Positions 24,820 through 33,837 of a stretch of DNA of 64,000 nucleotides are shown piece by piece (the first letter of the stretch is position 1; each line of letters begins with the position of its first letter). The notes beneath the pieces are model-generated. The model searched no databases, was not told where the DNA came from, and saw only the letters and a program-made list of their open reading frames with translations. The stretch is from an uncultured Oscillospiraceae bacterium. GTDB taxonomy: Bacteria > Bacillota > Clostridia > Oscillospirales > Oscillospiraceae. The stretch lies in assembly GCA_934569045.1 (NCBI GenBank), contig CAKTJX010000006.1:1-64000 (forward strand). Reading direction: 5' to 3'. The translations under genes were made by a program, and so were the position numbers.

Positions 24820-25480
24820 GGATGACGAGAGCCTCTGCCTGTCGCTGGGCTTTCAGCTGCGGCAGGACGGATTCGGGTTGGATATCTGCCGGGACGGAGA
24901 GGAGGGCCTCTTCTACGCCCGGCAGCAGGCCCATGACCTGATTTTATTGGATCGGATGCTGCCGGGACGGGACGGACTGTCCCTGCTGCGGCAGCTGCGC
25001 CGGGAGGGAATCGCCACCCCGGTGATCTTCCTGACCGCCCTGGGCCAGGTCAGCGACAAGACCCAAGGCCTGGACGCGGGGGCGGACGACTACCTGGTAA
25101 AGCCCTTTGCCTATGACGAGCTGCTGTCCCGCATCCGCTGTGTGCTGCGGCGGCCCGGAAGCTTCATGGGCGGCGGGGAGCTGCGCTATGGGGACATTGC
25201 CTATGACCCAAGCAGCCTGACGCTGCGCCGGGGAGAGGCTTCTACGGAGCTTTCCAGGCGGCTGGGGGATCTGCTGGAGCTGTTCCTGCGCAACCCCGGC
25301 CAGACTCTGCCCCGGCAGACCATTCTGCTGCGGGTCTGGGGCATGGAGACGGAGGTGGAGGACGGGAATCTGGATAACTACACCTACTTCCTCCGCCGGA
25401 GCCTTCGCAAGGTGGGAAGCAAGTTGCAGCTCACCACCGTCCGGGGTGTGGGCTACCGATTGGAGGAGAAGGAGAAATGA
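24800..25480 (+). CDS. OmpR/PhoB-family response regulator
   Basis: The 226-aa protein has a receiver domain with acidic pocket EDDE, phosphoacceptor Asp51 in LLDRMLPG, and the conserved Lys in YLVKPF. A C-terminal winged helix follows (NPGQTLPRQTILLRVWG, TVRGVGYRLEE). The GTG at 24800 follows GGAAGGAGGG by about seven bases and is better than an in-frame ATG at 24749. It overlaps the histidine kinase gene by four bases. It probably controls this same transporter operon. Confidence 0.94.
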   Translation: MRLLLIEDDESLCLSLGFQLRQDGFGLDICRDGEEGLFYARQQAHDLILLDRMLPGRDGLSLLRQLRREGIATPVIFLTALGQVSDKTQGLDAGADDYLVKPFAYDELLSRIRCVLRRPGSFMGGGELRYGDIAYDPSSLTLRRGEASTELSRRLGDLLELFLRNPGQTLPRQTILLRVWGMETEVEDGNLDNYTYFLRRSLRKVGSKLQLTTVRGVGYRLEEKEK

Positions 25481-26739
25481 AACGTCTGCGGGCAGGCCTG
25501 ACGGCCTTTAACACCCTGATTACCGGGGCCATTGTGCTGGGCATGACGCTTTTGTGCCTGATTCTTTCAGAAAAGAGCGCCCGGACAGAGAGCTTCCGGA
25601 ATTTCAGCGGCCAGATGGCCACGGCGGCCGCCTACCTGCAAAGCCAGGACAGGCTGAGCCTTGGCTGGCTGGAGCAGCTGGAAACCACCGGGCAGCTGCA
25701 CACCTCCATTCTGGACGGGGGCGCGCCCCTGTTTTCCGTGGGGCTGAACCCGGCACGGGACGGCACCGCCGCGGAGGCCGCCCGGCGTATTGCCCGGCAG
25801 GACTACGGTCTGCCGGAAAAGAACCGGCTCTTCACCTGTACCTTTTCCATGACGGATCAGGGGAAAGCCTATTTTGCCGGGGTGGCGAAAATTCCCAAAG
25901 AGGGTGGGGCCCTGGAGATCACCATGCTCTGCCCCCTGGACAGCCTGGAACAGGGCTTTGCCCGCCAGAGGCTGGCCGTGGGGCTGGGAACCGCGTTGGC
26001 CGTGGGGCTACTGGGGGTATTCTCCTGGAGCTTCACGGGGCGGCTGCTGCGGCCCATCGAGCAGAGCCGCCGGGAGCAGACCCAGTTCATCGCCGCAGCT
26101 TCCCACGAGCTGCGCACGCCGCTGACGGCCATCCTCTCCGCCGCTGCCGCCATGGAGCGGGCGGAGGGGGAGGAGCGGCATGTGTTCTCCCAGGTGATCG
26201 ACCGGGAGGGCCGCCGCATGGGGCGGCTGATCACGGATATGCTGACCCTTGCCAGCGCCGACAGCGGCGGCTGGCAGCTGCGGCCCCGGCCCACGGAGCC
26301 GGACATCGTGGCTCTGGATGCCTACGAGACCTATGCCCCCCAGGCGAGGGAGAAGGGGCTAAAGCTCCTGCTGGAGCTGCCGGAGGAGCTGCCGACCGTT
26401 ACGGCGGACCCGGATAGGTTAGGGCAGGCGCTGGCCATTCTCCTGGACAATGCCCTGAGCTACACCCCCGCCCCCGGCAGGATCACCCTGGGGGCCCAGG
26501 TTTTTGGCAAAAAGCTCCGCTTTACGGTGGCGGACACAGGGCCGGGGGTGCCGGAGGGGGAGAAGCAGCAGATATTCCAGCGCTTCCACCGCAGCGAGCA
26601 GGCTCGGTCAGACCGGGCCCACTTCGGTTTGGGCCTCAGCATTGCCGCCGAGATCGCCGCCCGCCATCAGGGCAAGCTCTGGGTGGAGGACGGCCCCCAG
26701 GGCGGCGCAATATTCCTATTGGAATTGCCCCTGCGATAG
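25477..26739 (+). CDS. Sensor histidine kinase
   Basis: The 420-aa protein has two transmembrane helices (about 13-31 and 168-186) around an extracytoplasmic sensor of ~135 residues. Then come the dimerisation domain with H-box ASHELRTPLTAI (His210), and the ATPase domain with N-box LLDNALSYTP, G1 DTGPGVPEG and G2 GLGLS. It phosphorylates the regulator encoded just upstream. The ligand may be the substrate of the operon's transporter; no sensor-domain family was recognised. Confidence 0.94.
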   Translation: MKRLRAGLTAFNTLITGAIVLGMTLLCLILSEKSARTESFRNFSGQMATAAAYLQSQDRLSLGWLEQLETTGQLHTSILDGGAPLFSVGLNPARDGTAAEAARRIARQDYGLPEKNRLFTCTFSMTDQGKAYFAGVAKIPKEGGALEITMLCPLDSLEQGFARQRLAVGLGTALAVGLLGVFSWSFTGRLLRPIEQSRREQTQFIAAASHELRTPLTAILSAAAAMERAEGEERHVFSQVIDREGRRMGRLITDMLTLASADSGGWQLRPRPTEPDIVALDAYETYAPQAREKGLKLLLELPEELPTVTADPDRLGQALAILLDNALSYTPAPGRITLGAQVFGKKLRFTVADTGPGVPEGEKQQIFQRFHRSEQARSDRAHFGLGLSIAAEIAARHQGKLWVEDGPQGGAIFLLELPLR

Positions 26740-26813
26740 ATGCCTTTTAGAGGTGCGGGTGGTATTCTGATCCCATCGCCGGAGAAAAGCTCCGGCGGAA
26801 AGGAGAATATAAA

Positions 26814-29042
26814 ATGCTGCAACGAATTTTTGCCCTGCTGCTGGCTCTTGCCCTGGTGCTTTCCGGGCTGGCCGGGTGCGGGAAACAGGAGACCCAGGAG
26901 ACAACCGCCCCAACGGCGGCCATGGGCCGCTATGTGGAGACGGAGCTTGCCCTCCCGGCGGCGGGGTATCCGAGGGATCTGGTGACGCTGACGGACGGGC
27001 GGCTGCGCTTAAGTCTGATGACGGAGGAGGGAGCGGTCCGGGTCTTCACCCAGCTGGCGGACGGTAGCTGGCAGGAGAATATCCTGCCCCAGCAGCTGGA
27101 AGCCCTGGGACAGGTGGACGTGCTCCGGCTTTCCCCGGACGGCACGGTGTTTGTCTCCCAGTGTGAGGAGTTGGAGGACGGGCGCTACGCCTACCATCTG
27201 TCCCTGGTGTCCCCGGAGGGGGATGTGCGGGAGCTGCCGCTGACGGGCATTGATGCGGACGACCAGGCGGGCTTTCTGATCGGGAACGCGGACTTTACGG
27301 CCTCCGGAAAGCTGGTGGTCCTCTTCTCCTTTGACGACCTCCGGGAGCTGACGGAAGGCGATAGCTTCGGCCCGAACCTCAATTCCCTGGGCATCTGGAC
27401 CAACATCATGGGCTGTGCCGGAGAGGATACCTATTTGCTGAATGACGAGCTCTGCAGCCGGGTGCGGCAGGGGCAGCAGGACAGCCTGACCGATGTCCTG
27501 GGGCGGCAGCTGATGGCCTCCGCCCAGGCCACCTCCGGCGATAGCGGCAAGTGCACCTTCTGGCAGAATGAGAAGGGCTATCTCTTCTTCACCACGGACA
27601 CGGGGCTTTACAGCTATGTGCCCGACGGCAGCGTGACGGAGGAGCTGGTCAGCGCGGACAAGAGCTCCTTCGGGGACCCCAGCTTTACCCCGGTGGCCAT
27701 GACCGGCACGGAGGAGGGGGTCTTCTATGTGCTGGCCTGGCAGTCTGGCGGCGCGGTGCTGTGCCGCTATGCCTTTGATGCCAGCGTGCCCCTGCAAGCC
27801 ACCAAGACGCTGAAAATCTATACCCTCTATGCTGACGATGACCTGAACCAGCTGGCCGCGAAGTATCGCAAGGACCACCCGGAGCTGGAGGTTTCCGTGG
27901 AGGTGGGCCTCTCCGGAGAGAACGGCATGACCGAGGCGGATGCCCTGCGCACCCTGAATACGGAAATTCTGGCGGGCTCCGGCCCGGATGTTCTGCGGAT
28001 GGACGGCATGTCCCTGGACAGCTACCTTAATAAGGATGTACTCTTGGATCTGTCCGGCCTGCTGGAAGAAACCCAGACCCTGGAGCAGATCACCCGCTGC
28101 TACGCTTCGGATGGGAAGCTTCTGGTCCTGCCTACCGCCTTTGCCATCCCCGCCGTCTATGGCCCCCGCAGCCTGGTCAGCCAGATCACGGACCTGGATT
28201 CCCTGGTCGGCGCGACTGCCCAGGCCCTTGCGGAGAACAGCGAGGCCACCAACGCCATGTACGGGATGTTCCCGGAGCTGTTGACGGACAACCTGTATGA
28301 CAGCTGCTCCGCCGCCTGGAAACAGGCCGATGGGACCCTGGACGCGGCGGCACTGGAACGCTGGATGGATTCCATGAGTCAGCTCTATGCCCTGGACGCG
28401 CCCCTGCGGGAAAAGTACGCGGATATGCTGCAAGCTATGGAAGGGGAGGCCATTCTGACCCCAGGAGACTACACGGCCATCGCCGGGGCCTGGAATATCC
28501 TGATGAACCACATGGCCATTTCCGTGGGTACTTTGGAGAGCATGGACCTGTGGTCCTTCGCCCTGGCCGGGGATGACCAGCTGGAAGATTACGCCTTGGA
28601 GCCGCTGTACCCCCAGGCATCGGGGGTGTTCCTGCCCCGGCAGCTCTACGGCATCCTGTCCGCGTCGCGCAGCGGGGCGGAGGCCATGGACTTCCTGCGC
28701 TTTGTCCTCAGCGAGGAGGTGCAGGATGGGTGGAGCTACGGCTTCCCTGTGAACCGGAGTGCCTTTGACCGGGAGATCGCCCAGAACAAGGTGTCGAAGG
28801 GTGTATTCGCCTCTTCGGATGAAAACGGCAACATGATCTCCTTTATGTCCCGCTACCCCAGCGCCGCCGAGCGGCAGCAGTTCAAAACCTGGGTAGATGG
28901 GCTCACCACTCCCGCCCTGACGGACCGCACCATCCGCAGCGTGGTCATGGAGCAGGCCACCGCCTGCCTGAAGGGCACCTGCACCCCCGCCCAGGCCGCA
29001 TCCCAGGCGCTGCAAACGCTGAATCTGTATTTGTCTGAATAA
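26814..29042 (+). CDS. Solute-binding lipoprotein with N-terminal propeller-like domain
   Basis: The 742-aa lipoprotein (lipobox LAGCG, Cys22) is almost twice the usual length of CUT1 sugar-binding proteins. Residues ~30-320 contain recurring strands such as GRLRLSLMTEEGAVRVF and FVSQCEELEDGRYAYHLSLV, suggesting a beta-propeller. From ~325 the family 1 solute-binding fold begins (KTLKIYTLYADDDLNQLAAKY) and runs to the C-terminus. It lies 75 bases after the kinase gene behind GGAAAGGAG and is probably the substrate receptor for the two permeases. The added domain may interact with the adaptor or the sensor. Confidence 0.85.
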   Translation: MLQRIFALLLALALVLSGLAGCGKQETQETTAPTAAMGRYVETELALPAAGYPRDLVTLTDGRLRLSLMTEEGAVRVFTQLADGSWQENILPQQLEALGQVDVLRLSPDGTVFVSQCEELEDGRYAYHLSLVSPEGDVRELPLTGIDADDQAGFLIGNADFTASGKLVVLFSFDDLRELTEGDSFGPNLNSLGIWTNIMGCAGEDTYLLNDELCSRVRQGQQDSLTDVLGRQLMASAQATSGDSGKCTFWQNEKGYLFFTTDTGLYSYVPDGSVTEELVSADKSSFGDPSFTPVAMTGTEEGVFYVLAWQSGGAVLCRYAFDASVPLQATKTLKIYTLYADDDLNQLAAKYRKDHPELEVSVEVGLSGENGMTEADALRTLNTEILAGSGPDVLRMDGMSLDSYLNKDVLLDLSGLLEETQTLEQITRCYASDGKLLVLPTAFAIPAVYGPRSLVSQITDLDSLVGATAQALAENSEATNAMYGMFPELLTDNLYDSCSAAWKQADGTLDAAALERWMDSMSQLYALDAPLREKYADMLQAMEGEAILTPGDYTAIAGAWNILMNHMAISVGTLESMDLWSFALAGDDQLEDYALEPLYPQASGVFLPRQLYGILSASRSGAEAMDFLRFVLSEEVQDGWSYGFPVNRSAFDREIAQNKVSKGVFASSDENGNMISFMSRYPSAAERQQFKTWVDGLTTPALTDRTIRSVVMEQATACLKGTCTPAQAASQALQTLNLYLSE

Positions 29043-29049
29043 AACCTGG

Positions 29050-29198
29050 GGGCTGTTGCAAAATAGCAAACCCGTAGGGGCGGCTATTAGCCGCCCGCCG
29101 ACTTTCGGGACAGAGCGTATCGATCAAACGCGCAATTCCGTCAGATCGCGGGCGGCTGGTAGCCGCCCCTACGAAAATGCCTATTTTGCAACAGCCCC
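29050..29198. repeat. Nested palindromic repeat, copy 2 (MITE-like)
   Basis: Outer 18-bp perfect inverted repeats (GGGGCTGTTGCAAAATAG at 29050-29067 and its complement at 29181-29198) enclose the same CGTAGGGGCGGC / GCCGCCCCTACG arms as copy 1 (29073 and to 29173). The centre has TATCGATCAAACGCGCAA. It can also act as terminator of the upstream operon because T-rich sequence follows. Confidence 0.75.
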
Positions 29199-29212
29199 TA
29201 CAATTTTTTGCC

Positions 29213-29242
29213 TTGACGTAAAGGGTGGAAGAAACGTATAAT
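29213..29242 (+). promoter_or_regulatory. Acyltransferase promoter
   Basis: TTGACG (29213-29218), an 18-bp spacer and a perfect TATAAT (29237-29242) lie 30 bases before the start codon. Confidence 0.75.
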
Positions 29243-29271
29243 GACAGGAAGAGGAAAGGGGGGGCGGGCGC

Positions 29272-30282
29272 ATGCCGCGAAAGAGAGTGGCCTTTGTGGA
29301 TACGGCCAGGGGCTTTGGTATTCTGGCGATCATTCTTTCCCATGTGATCTCTGGCCATCCGGTGGCGAATTGGCTGTTTACCTTCCATGTGCCGCTGTTT
29401 TTTTTCCTGTCGGGCTTCGTGTTCCGGGCGGAGAAACCCTTTGGGGAATTTTTGAAGGGCAAGTGCCGGACGCTTTTGCTGCCCTACGGGACTTTGGCGC
29501 TGCCCATGATTTTGTCCGAGGGTTACCTGACTACGGTCCGGGGGCAGTCCATCTGGCCCAGGGTGTTGGAGCTGACGGGGCAGGTGCTCTTGCAGCGGCG
29601 GATGTGGACGCTGTGGTTCCTGGCCTGTCTCTTCCTGCTGGAAATCGGCTGCTATTTTCTGGTGCGCTCTGTTCAGAAGCCCCACATTTTGGCGCTGATC
29701 GGCGCAATATTGGGTATTCTCGGTGTTTTGTATGTGGGCCGGGGGCTGCCCGCGCTGCCCTGGAATCTGGATTTGTGCTTCCCGGCTCTGCCGTTCTTCT
29801 TAGGCGGCTATCTCCTGCGCGGTCAGGGGGAGACCTTGGCGCGTGCGGCAAAGTCCCGGCGGGGGGTGCTGCTCTTTCTGGGCCTTGGCGCGGTGAATCT
29901 GGCGGCAGGTACCCCCGGCATTCTGGGGAAGGTGCCCGTGCTGGACCTCTTCGGCGGCCAGTTCGGCATTGCGCCGCTGAGCTATCTGGCGGCCTTTGCC
30001 GGCATCGGCGCGGTGCTGATCGCCTCCTGCTGGATCTGCTGGAAGCCCATTACCTATATCGGCCAGAACAGCCTCATCTATTTCGCCTGGCACCAGAACC
30101 CCATTATGACGGTGATCTCCGTGTGGTTTCCCCGGATGGGGATTCCCGTTTCGGATTTTTCATCGTCTGCTGCCATGTGGGCGGAAAAAGGGCTGGAGGT
30201 GGCGGTGATTCTGCTGATTCTCTCTGCCTGCAACTGGCTGCTGACCCGTCCGGGGCTGCGGTGGCTGCTGGGAAAGAAATAA
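29272..30282 (+). CDS. Acyltransferase family 3 membrane protein
   Basis: The 336-aa protein has about ten transmembrane helices. It opens with RVAFVDTARGFGILAIILSHV, the helix 1 pattern of acyltransferase-3 proteins with the catalytic His. It continues with FTFHVPLFFFLSGFVFR and closes with NSLIYFAWHQNP. The family transfers acetyl or other acyl groups to sugars of the cell surface. It is monocistronic, with its own promoter and a shared terminator downstream. The substrate cannot be read from the sequence. Confidence 0.9.
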   Translation: MPRKRVAFVDTARGFGILAIILSHVISGHPVANWLFTFHVPLFFFLSGFVFRAEKPFGEFLKGKCRTLLLPYGTLALPMILSEGYLTTVRGQSIWPRVLELTGQVLLQRRMWTLWFLACLFLLEIGCYFLVRSVQKPHILALIGAILGILGVLYVGRGLPALPWNLDLCFPALPFFLGGYLLRGQGETLARAAKSRRGVLLFLGLGAVNLAAGTPGILGKVPVLDLFGGQFGIAPLSYLAAFAGIGAVLIASCWICWKPITYIGQNSLIYFAWHQNPIMTVISVWFPRMGIPVSDFSSSAAMWAEKGLEVAVILLILSACNWLLTRPGLRWLLGKK

Positions 30283-30347
30283 GAATCCATAGCAAAAATG
30301 TTTGAATTTCTCTGGATTTTGTTGAAAACAAAAAGCTTTATAAATAC

Positions 30348-30378
30348 AAAAAATCGGCCAGAAATGGCCGATTTTTTT
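30348..30378. terminator. Bidirectional terminator
   Basis: AAAAAATCGGCCA / TGGCCGATTTTTTT lies between convergent genes. The stem and the following TTGATGCC are nearly identical to the terminator at 35543-35574. Confidence 0.85.
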
Positions 30379-30389
30379 GATGCCGTCTT

Positions 30390-31703
30390 TTACAGAACCA
30401 TGGAAATGATCAGGTTGTATACGGCGCAGATGCCCACGCTGACGGGGACGGCGGTGAACAGCAGGCGGTTAAATAGGCTGTTGCGGTCCTCTTCGTTGCC
30501 GCAGGAGCCCAGGATCAGGCTGCCGCCGGAGGAGAAGGGGCTGATGGCGGAGCTCTGGGCACCCAGCACCGTGCAGGTGAAGAGGGCAGCGGGGCTCAGG
30601 CCGGTGGAGGCCGCCAGGGCGGGGATCAGGGGGAAGAGGGCAGGGCAGACAACGCCGGTGGTGGAGGAGAAGAAGCTCATAATCGCGCCGACAACGGAGA
30701 AGGCCAGCGGCACCAGCCAGGTGGGTACATTGCTGCCGATCCAGTTGGACAGCATGGTGATGGTGCCCGCCTCTACGGCAACGGCAATCAGCATGCCCGC
30801 GCCCGCGATCATCAGGATGGTGTTCCAGGGCACTTTGGCAATGATCTCCTTCTGGGGGGCCAGCTTCAGCAGCAGGGCGATCACCGCGAAGACGATGGCC
30901 ACAAGACCCACGTCAATCTTTCCGGCTACGGTGGCAATGGCCTTACTGCCGGGCAGAATCATTTTCAGGATGGGGAAGATCAGCACCACGGCCATCATGG
31001 CGAGAATCAGCCAGAGGGTCTGCTTCTGAACCTTGGTATAGGCTTCGGGCTTTTCAAAGGTAACGCCCTTGCCAATGCCCCGGTTGCTCTTGAAGCCGAA
31101 GCGGAACACGGAAATAATGATCAGGCTGGACACGATGGCCAGGCCGAACATGGTCAGAGAGCTGGAAAAGGAGTCGATGGGGGTCAGCTCCGGGGTGGCC
31201 TCATAGGCGGTGTCCATCAGACCCCGGAAGACAACGCCCAGAGCGGCGGTGGGGAAGTTGCCGCCTGCCAGCGCGCCGCAGTTGATGGCAACAGCGCCGG
31301 TGAGCTTGTCCATTTTGGCCTCTTCACAGATCAGCATGGTAATGGGGGCCAGGAATGCTAGTACGGTGAAGTAGGCAGCGCCCATAACGGACAGTACCAC
31401 GGCCACAAAGAACAGGGCGAAGGGAAGCAGACCGGGGAACTTCCGGCAGGCGTACAGCAGGGAACGGGAAATCTTTTCCAGGGTGCCGTTGGCGGCGGCC
31501 ACGTTGTAGAACAGGCTCACCGCCAGAATGACGAACATAGTGTTCGTGGGCCAGTAGCCGATCAGCGTTTTGGGCCTCAGGCCCATGCCGAAGCAGCCGA
31601 TGAGATAGGCGAAGACAATACAGAAAAATCCGGTGTTGATCTTGGTTTTGTAGCCAAGATAGACCGCCAGCGCAATGGCGGCAATGATCAGAAAGCTCAG
31701 CAT
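30390..31703 (-). CDS. MatC/SLC13-type carboxylate transporter
   Basis: The 437-aa protein has about 11-12 transmembrane helices. The N-terminus (KTKINTGFFCIVFAYLIG) matches the MatC dicarboxylate-carrier domain. Gly/Ser/Thr-rich re-entrant loops such as GALAGGNFPTAALGVVF and SFFSSTTGVVCPALFP match the ion-transporter superfamily. It probably imports a dicarboxylate. It follows the DUF6282 gene by 17 bases in the same direction, so uptake and breakdown of one substrate are likely linked and controlled by the divergent LysR gene. Confidence 0.88.
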   Translation of the reverse strand: MLSFLIIAAIALAVYLGYKTKINTGFFCIVFAYLIGCFGMGLRPKTLIGYWPTNTMFVILAVSLFYNVAAANGTLEKISRSLLYACRKFPGLLPFALFFVAVVLSVMGAAYFTVLAFLAPITMLICEEAKMDKLTGAVAINCGALAGGNFPTAALGVVFRGLMDTAYEATPELTPIDSFSSSLTMFGLAIVSSLIIISVFRFGFKSNRGIGKGVTFEKPEAYTKVQKQTLWLILAMMAVVLIFPILKMILPGSKAIATVAGKIDVGLVAIVFAVIALLLKLAPQKEIIAKVPWNTILMIAGAGMLIAVAVEAGTITMLSNWIGSNVPTWLVPLAFSVVGAIMSFFSSTTGVVCPALFPLIPALAASTGLSPAALFTCTVLGAQSSAISPFSSGGSLILGSCGNEEDRNSLFNRLLFTAVPVSVGICAVYNLIISMVL

Positions 31704-31720
31704 TTGTGAATTCCTCCCGG

Positions 31721-32581
31721 TTATTTGTCGATGCCAAGCAGCCAGCTTGGCAGGTCGTGGGTCATGTAGCGAATCTGCTCCTCGGGGATGCCGTGGTCAA
31801 AGAGGTACTGCATGTACTGGTGCATGGCAATCTCCCAGTTGGGGTTTTCGGTCTGGCCGCCGTCGGTGTCCACCATGACGTTCTTGTAGCCCACGGTGCG
31901 GATGATCTCCAGATTGTCCGGCAGATTGCTCTTGTACTTGCCGCCGCCCATGTTCTGGGCAAAGCAGCGTTCCAGAATCACATCGTAATCCTTTACCAAG
32001 CGAATCTGGTCCTCTACGGACATCCCCACCACCCACCATTCGGGATGGGTAACCACAACCTTCTTCACCCCGGCCTTCCGAGCGGCCTCTACCACCACAA
32101 AGGCCTCCTCCGGGGAGACATGGGCGGTGCCCAGCACGGCATCGTGATCCTTAATCAGCTGGAACACATCCAGCATTTCAGGCACTACCTTACCGTCCAC
32201 CACCATGTCTACGCAGCCCTCCGGGCTCTTGCCCATTTTCAGCAGATGGTTCCGGGCGGACTGGGTGGGCAGCCACACCACCTTGGCCCCCAGCTTCAGG
32301 GCGTTGTCCACGGCGGTGGGGTTGATGCCGCCTACGCAGCGGTTCAGGGTGATGGAGCCGAACATGGTAAAGTCGTTGTTCGGGTGGACAATGCGGTTGT
32401 AGTGGTTTACCAGCTCCGCCCGGCAGGCGGTGCTGCCCAAGTGGGTTTTGATGACGATGGCCCGTGCCCCCACCCGCACGGCGGCATCGCAGAGCTCCAG
32501 ATCATCATAGGCCCGCAGCCGCAGGTCCGGATTGGTGTGGACGTGCATATCAATGACGCCCTTCATGGAAAGTTCCGGCAT
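31721..32581 (-). CDS. DUF6282 amidohydrolase-like protein
   Basis: The 286-aa protein has the metal-binding start of the amidohydrolase superfamily (GVIDMHVHTNPDLR, HxH). His residues later occur in IKTHLG, LGTAHVSPEE and VVTHPEWW, and an acidic DTDGGQTENP lies near the end. These fit a metal-dependent TIM-barrel hydrolase of the DUF6282 type. The substrate is unknown. It is first in a two-gene operon with the carboxylate carrier and is divergent from a LysR regulator. Confidence 0.85.
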   Translation of the reverse strand: MPELSMKGVIDMHVHTNPDLRLRAYDDLELCDAAVRVGARAIVIKTHLGSTACRAELVNHYNRIVHPNNDFTMFGSITLNRCVGGINPTAVDNALKLGAKVVWLPTQSARNHLLKMGKSPEGCVDMVVDGKVVPEMLDVFQLIKDHDAVLGTAHVSPEEAFVVVEAARKAGVKKVVVTHPEWWVVGMSVEDQIRLVKDYDVILERCFAQNMGGGKYKSNLPDNLEIIRTVGYKNVMVDTDGGQTENPNWEIAMHQYMQYLFDHGIPEEQIRYMTHDLPSWLLGIDK

Positions 32582-32679
32582 AATATTTTCTCCCTTCTAG
32601 TCTTTTTTTCTTGCGAATTGGATGTTTTTATTATATATTATTTGGGAAAACAGTGCAACCGCCAGAAAAAGATACCAGC

Positions 32680-32696
32680 TATCGGAAAAAGCGATA
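32680..32696 (+). promoter_or_regulatory. LysR-type operator candidate
   Basis: TATCG-GAAAAAG-CGATA is a 17-bp dyad containing the T-N11-A pattern bound by LysR proteins. It is placed in the divergent gap between the LysR gene and the DUF6282/carrier operon. Confidence 0.6.
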
Positions 32697-32764
32697 TCTA
32701 TTGTGATTTGTGATAATTGAGGGCGGCGGAATTTGTGCGAAATCCACACAGGGAAGGCTGACTC

Positions 32765-33661
32765 ATGGAATTAAAGGAATTGGAGTACATCGTCACCATT
32801 GCGGAGGAGGGGGGCATCAGTCGAGCGGCCCAGAAGCTGTATCTGGCCCAATCCAGCCTCAGCCAGTTTCTCAGTCGCTACGAGGCGGAGCTGGACACCA
32901 AGCTCTTCCAGCGCACCGGCGCGGGGGTCCGGCCTACGGCGGCGGGGGAAGTTTTCATCGCCAACGCCCGGCAGATGCTGGCCCAGTTTGAGCGGGTCAA
33001 GGCAGAGCTGAAGGAGGCGGAGCAGCCCAAGGGCGGGCGCATCAGCTTCGGCATTTCCAGTTTCCGGGGCTCGGCCCTGATCCCGCCGGTACTGAGCCGC
33101 TTCCGGGAGGAATACCCCACGGTACAGGTCCACATTGTGGAGCACGACAGCGCCGTTCTGCGCAAAAAGGTGGCGGCGGGGGAGCTGGATTTAGCTCTGG
33201 TGGCCCTGCAGGCGGAGGAAACGGAGGAGCGGGTGGCCGTGATGAAGGACGAGGTGTGCCTGGTGATCCACCGGGCCCACCCGGCCATGGAGTATGTCCA
33301 CTTCCGCCATTCCAGCCGCCCCTGGGTAAACCTGAAGGACCTTGCGGCCTTTGAATTTCTGCTGTCCAACCGCTCCACGGTGCTGGGCAGTCTGGCAAGG
33401 CGGCAGTTTGAGCTCTGGAACATGGACCCGCCTGTGGTCAACGAGGACCTGACCGCAGCCTTTGCCCTGCACATGGCTTGCAGCGGCCTGGGGCTGGCCT
33501 TTACCTATGCCTCCTGCGCCATTGCCCGCAGTGATGTGGAGTATGTGAGCATCGGAGAGGAGCGGACCTTCGTAGACCTGGTGCTGATCTCGCCCCCGGA
33601 CGGCTACCGCAGCCGTTCCAGCCGCGCCATTGAGAAGATGATTCGGGAATTTTATCATTAA
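32765..33661 (+). CDS. LysR-family transcriptional regulator
   Basis: The 298-aa protein has an N-terminal winged HTH (YIVTIAEEGGISRAAQKLY, QSSLSQFLSRYE) and a LysR substrate-binding domain from about residue 90 (RISFGISSFRGSALIPPVL). It is divergent from the DUF6282/carrier operon with a T-N11-A dyad between them, the usual arrangement for a LysR regulator that activates the neighbouring operon with its substrate as coinducer. Confidence 0.94.
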   Translation: MELKELEYIVTIAEEGGISRAAQKLYLAQSSLSQFLSRYEAELDTKLFQRTGAGVRPTAAGEVFIANARQMLAQFERVKAELKEAEQPKGGRISFGISSFRGSALIPPVLSRFREEYPTVQVHIVEHDSAVLRKKVAAGELDLALVALQAEETEERVAVMKDEVCLVIHRAHPAMEYVHFRHSSRPWVNLKDLAAFEFLLSNRSTVLGSLARRQFELWNMDPPVVNEDLTAAFALHMACSGLGLAFTYASCAIARSDVEYVSIGEERTFVDLVLISPPDGYRSRSSRAIEKMIREFYH

Positions 33662-33676
33662 AACGGAAAAATCCAT

Positions 33677-33705
33677 TTGAAAAAATCAGAAGCATTTGCT
33701 ATAAT
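33677..33705 (+). promoter_or_regulatory. Promoter of MATE gene 1
   Basis: TTGAAA (33677-33682), exactly 17 bp, and a perfect TATAAT (33700-33705) give a start near 33712 and a leader of about 140 nt. Confidence 0.8.
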
Positions 33706-33711
33706 GATTTC

Positions 33712-33837
33712 AAGACGAGTGGCGGGTATGCGTAAATCCAGTTGGCATCCCCGCTGCTTTCTTCGTAAAGCTCCCATATTCATCGTGTTGCGAAATGCGT
33801 AAGTCCGGATGTTTTGCCGGGCTTACGCATATTTTTT
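33712..33837 (+). promoter_or_regulatory. Attenuator-like leader upstream of MATE gene 1
   Basis: The leader forms a first hairpin, GCGGG..ATGC / GCAT..CCCGC (33723-33753). A strong intrinsic terminator follows: ATGCGTAAG.CCGG pairs with CCGG.CTTACGCAT (33795-33830), then ATTTTTT. The word ATGCGTAA also occurs inside the first hairpin (33728-33735) and could pair with TTACGCAT instead. Two mutually exclusive structures are therefore possible, as in riboswitches or attenuators. It matches no riboswitch class I recognise. Confidence 0.6.

Noticed and set aside
27009..29069. 686-codon antisense frame inside the binding lipoprotein gene
   Set aside because: Shadow frame without start signals or domains.
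33712..33837. Known guanidine, purine, THF or PreQ1 riboswitch
   Set aside because: None of the conserved core sequences I know could be aligned; only the attenuator architecture is supported.
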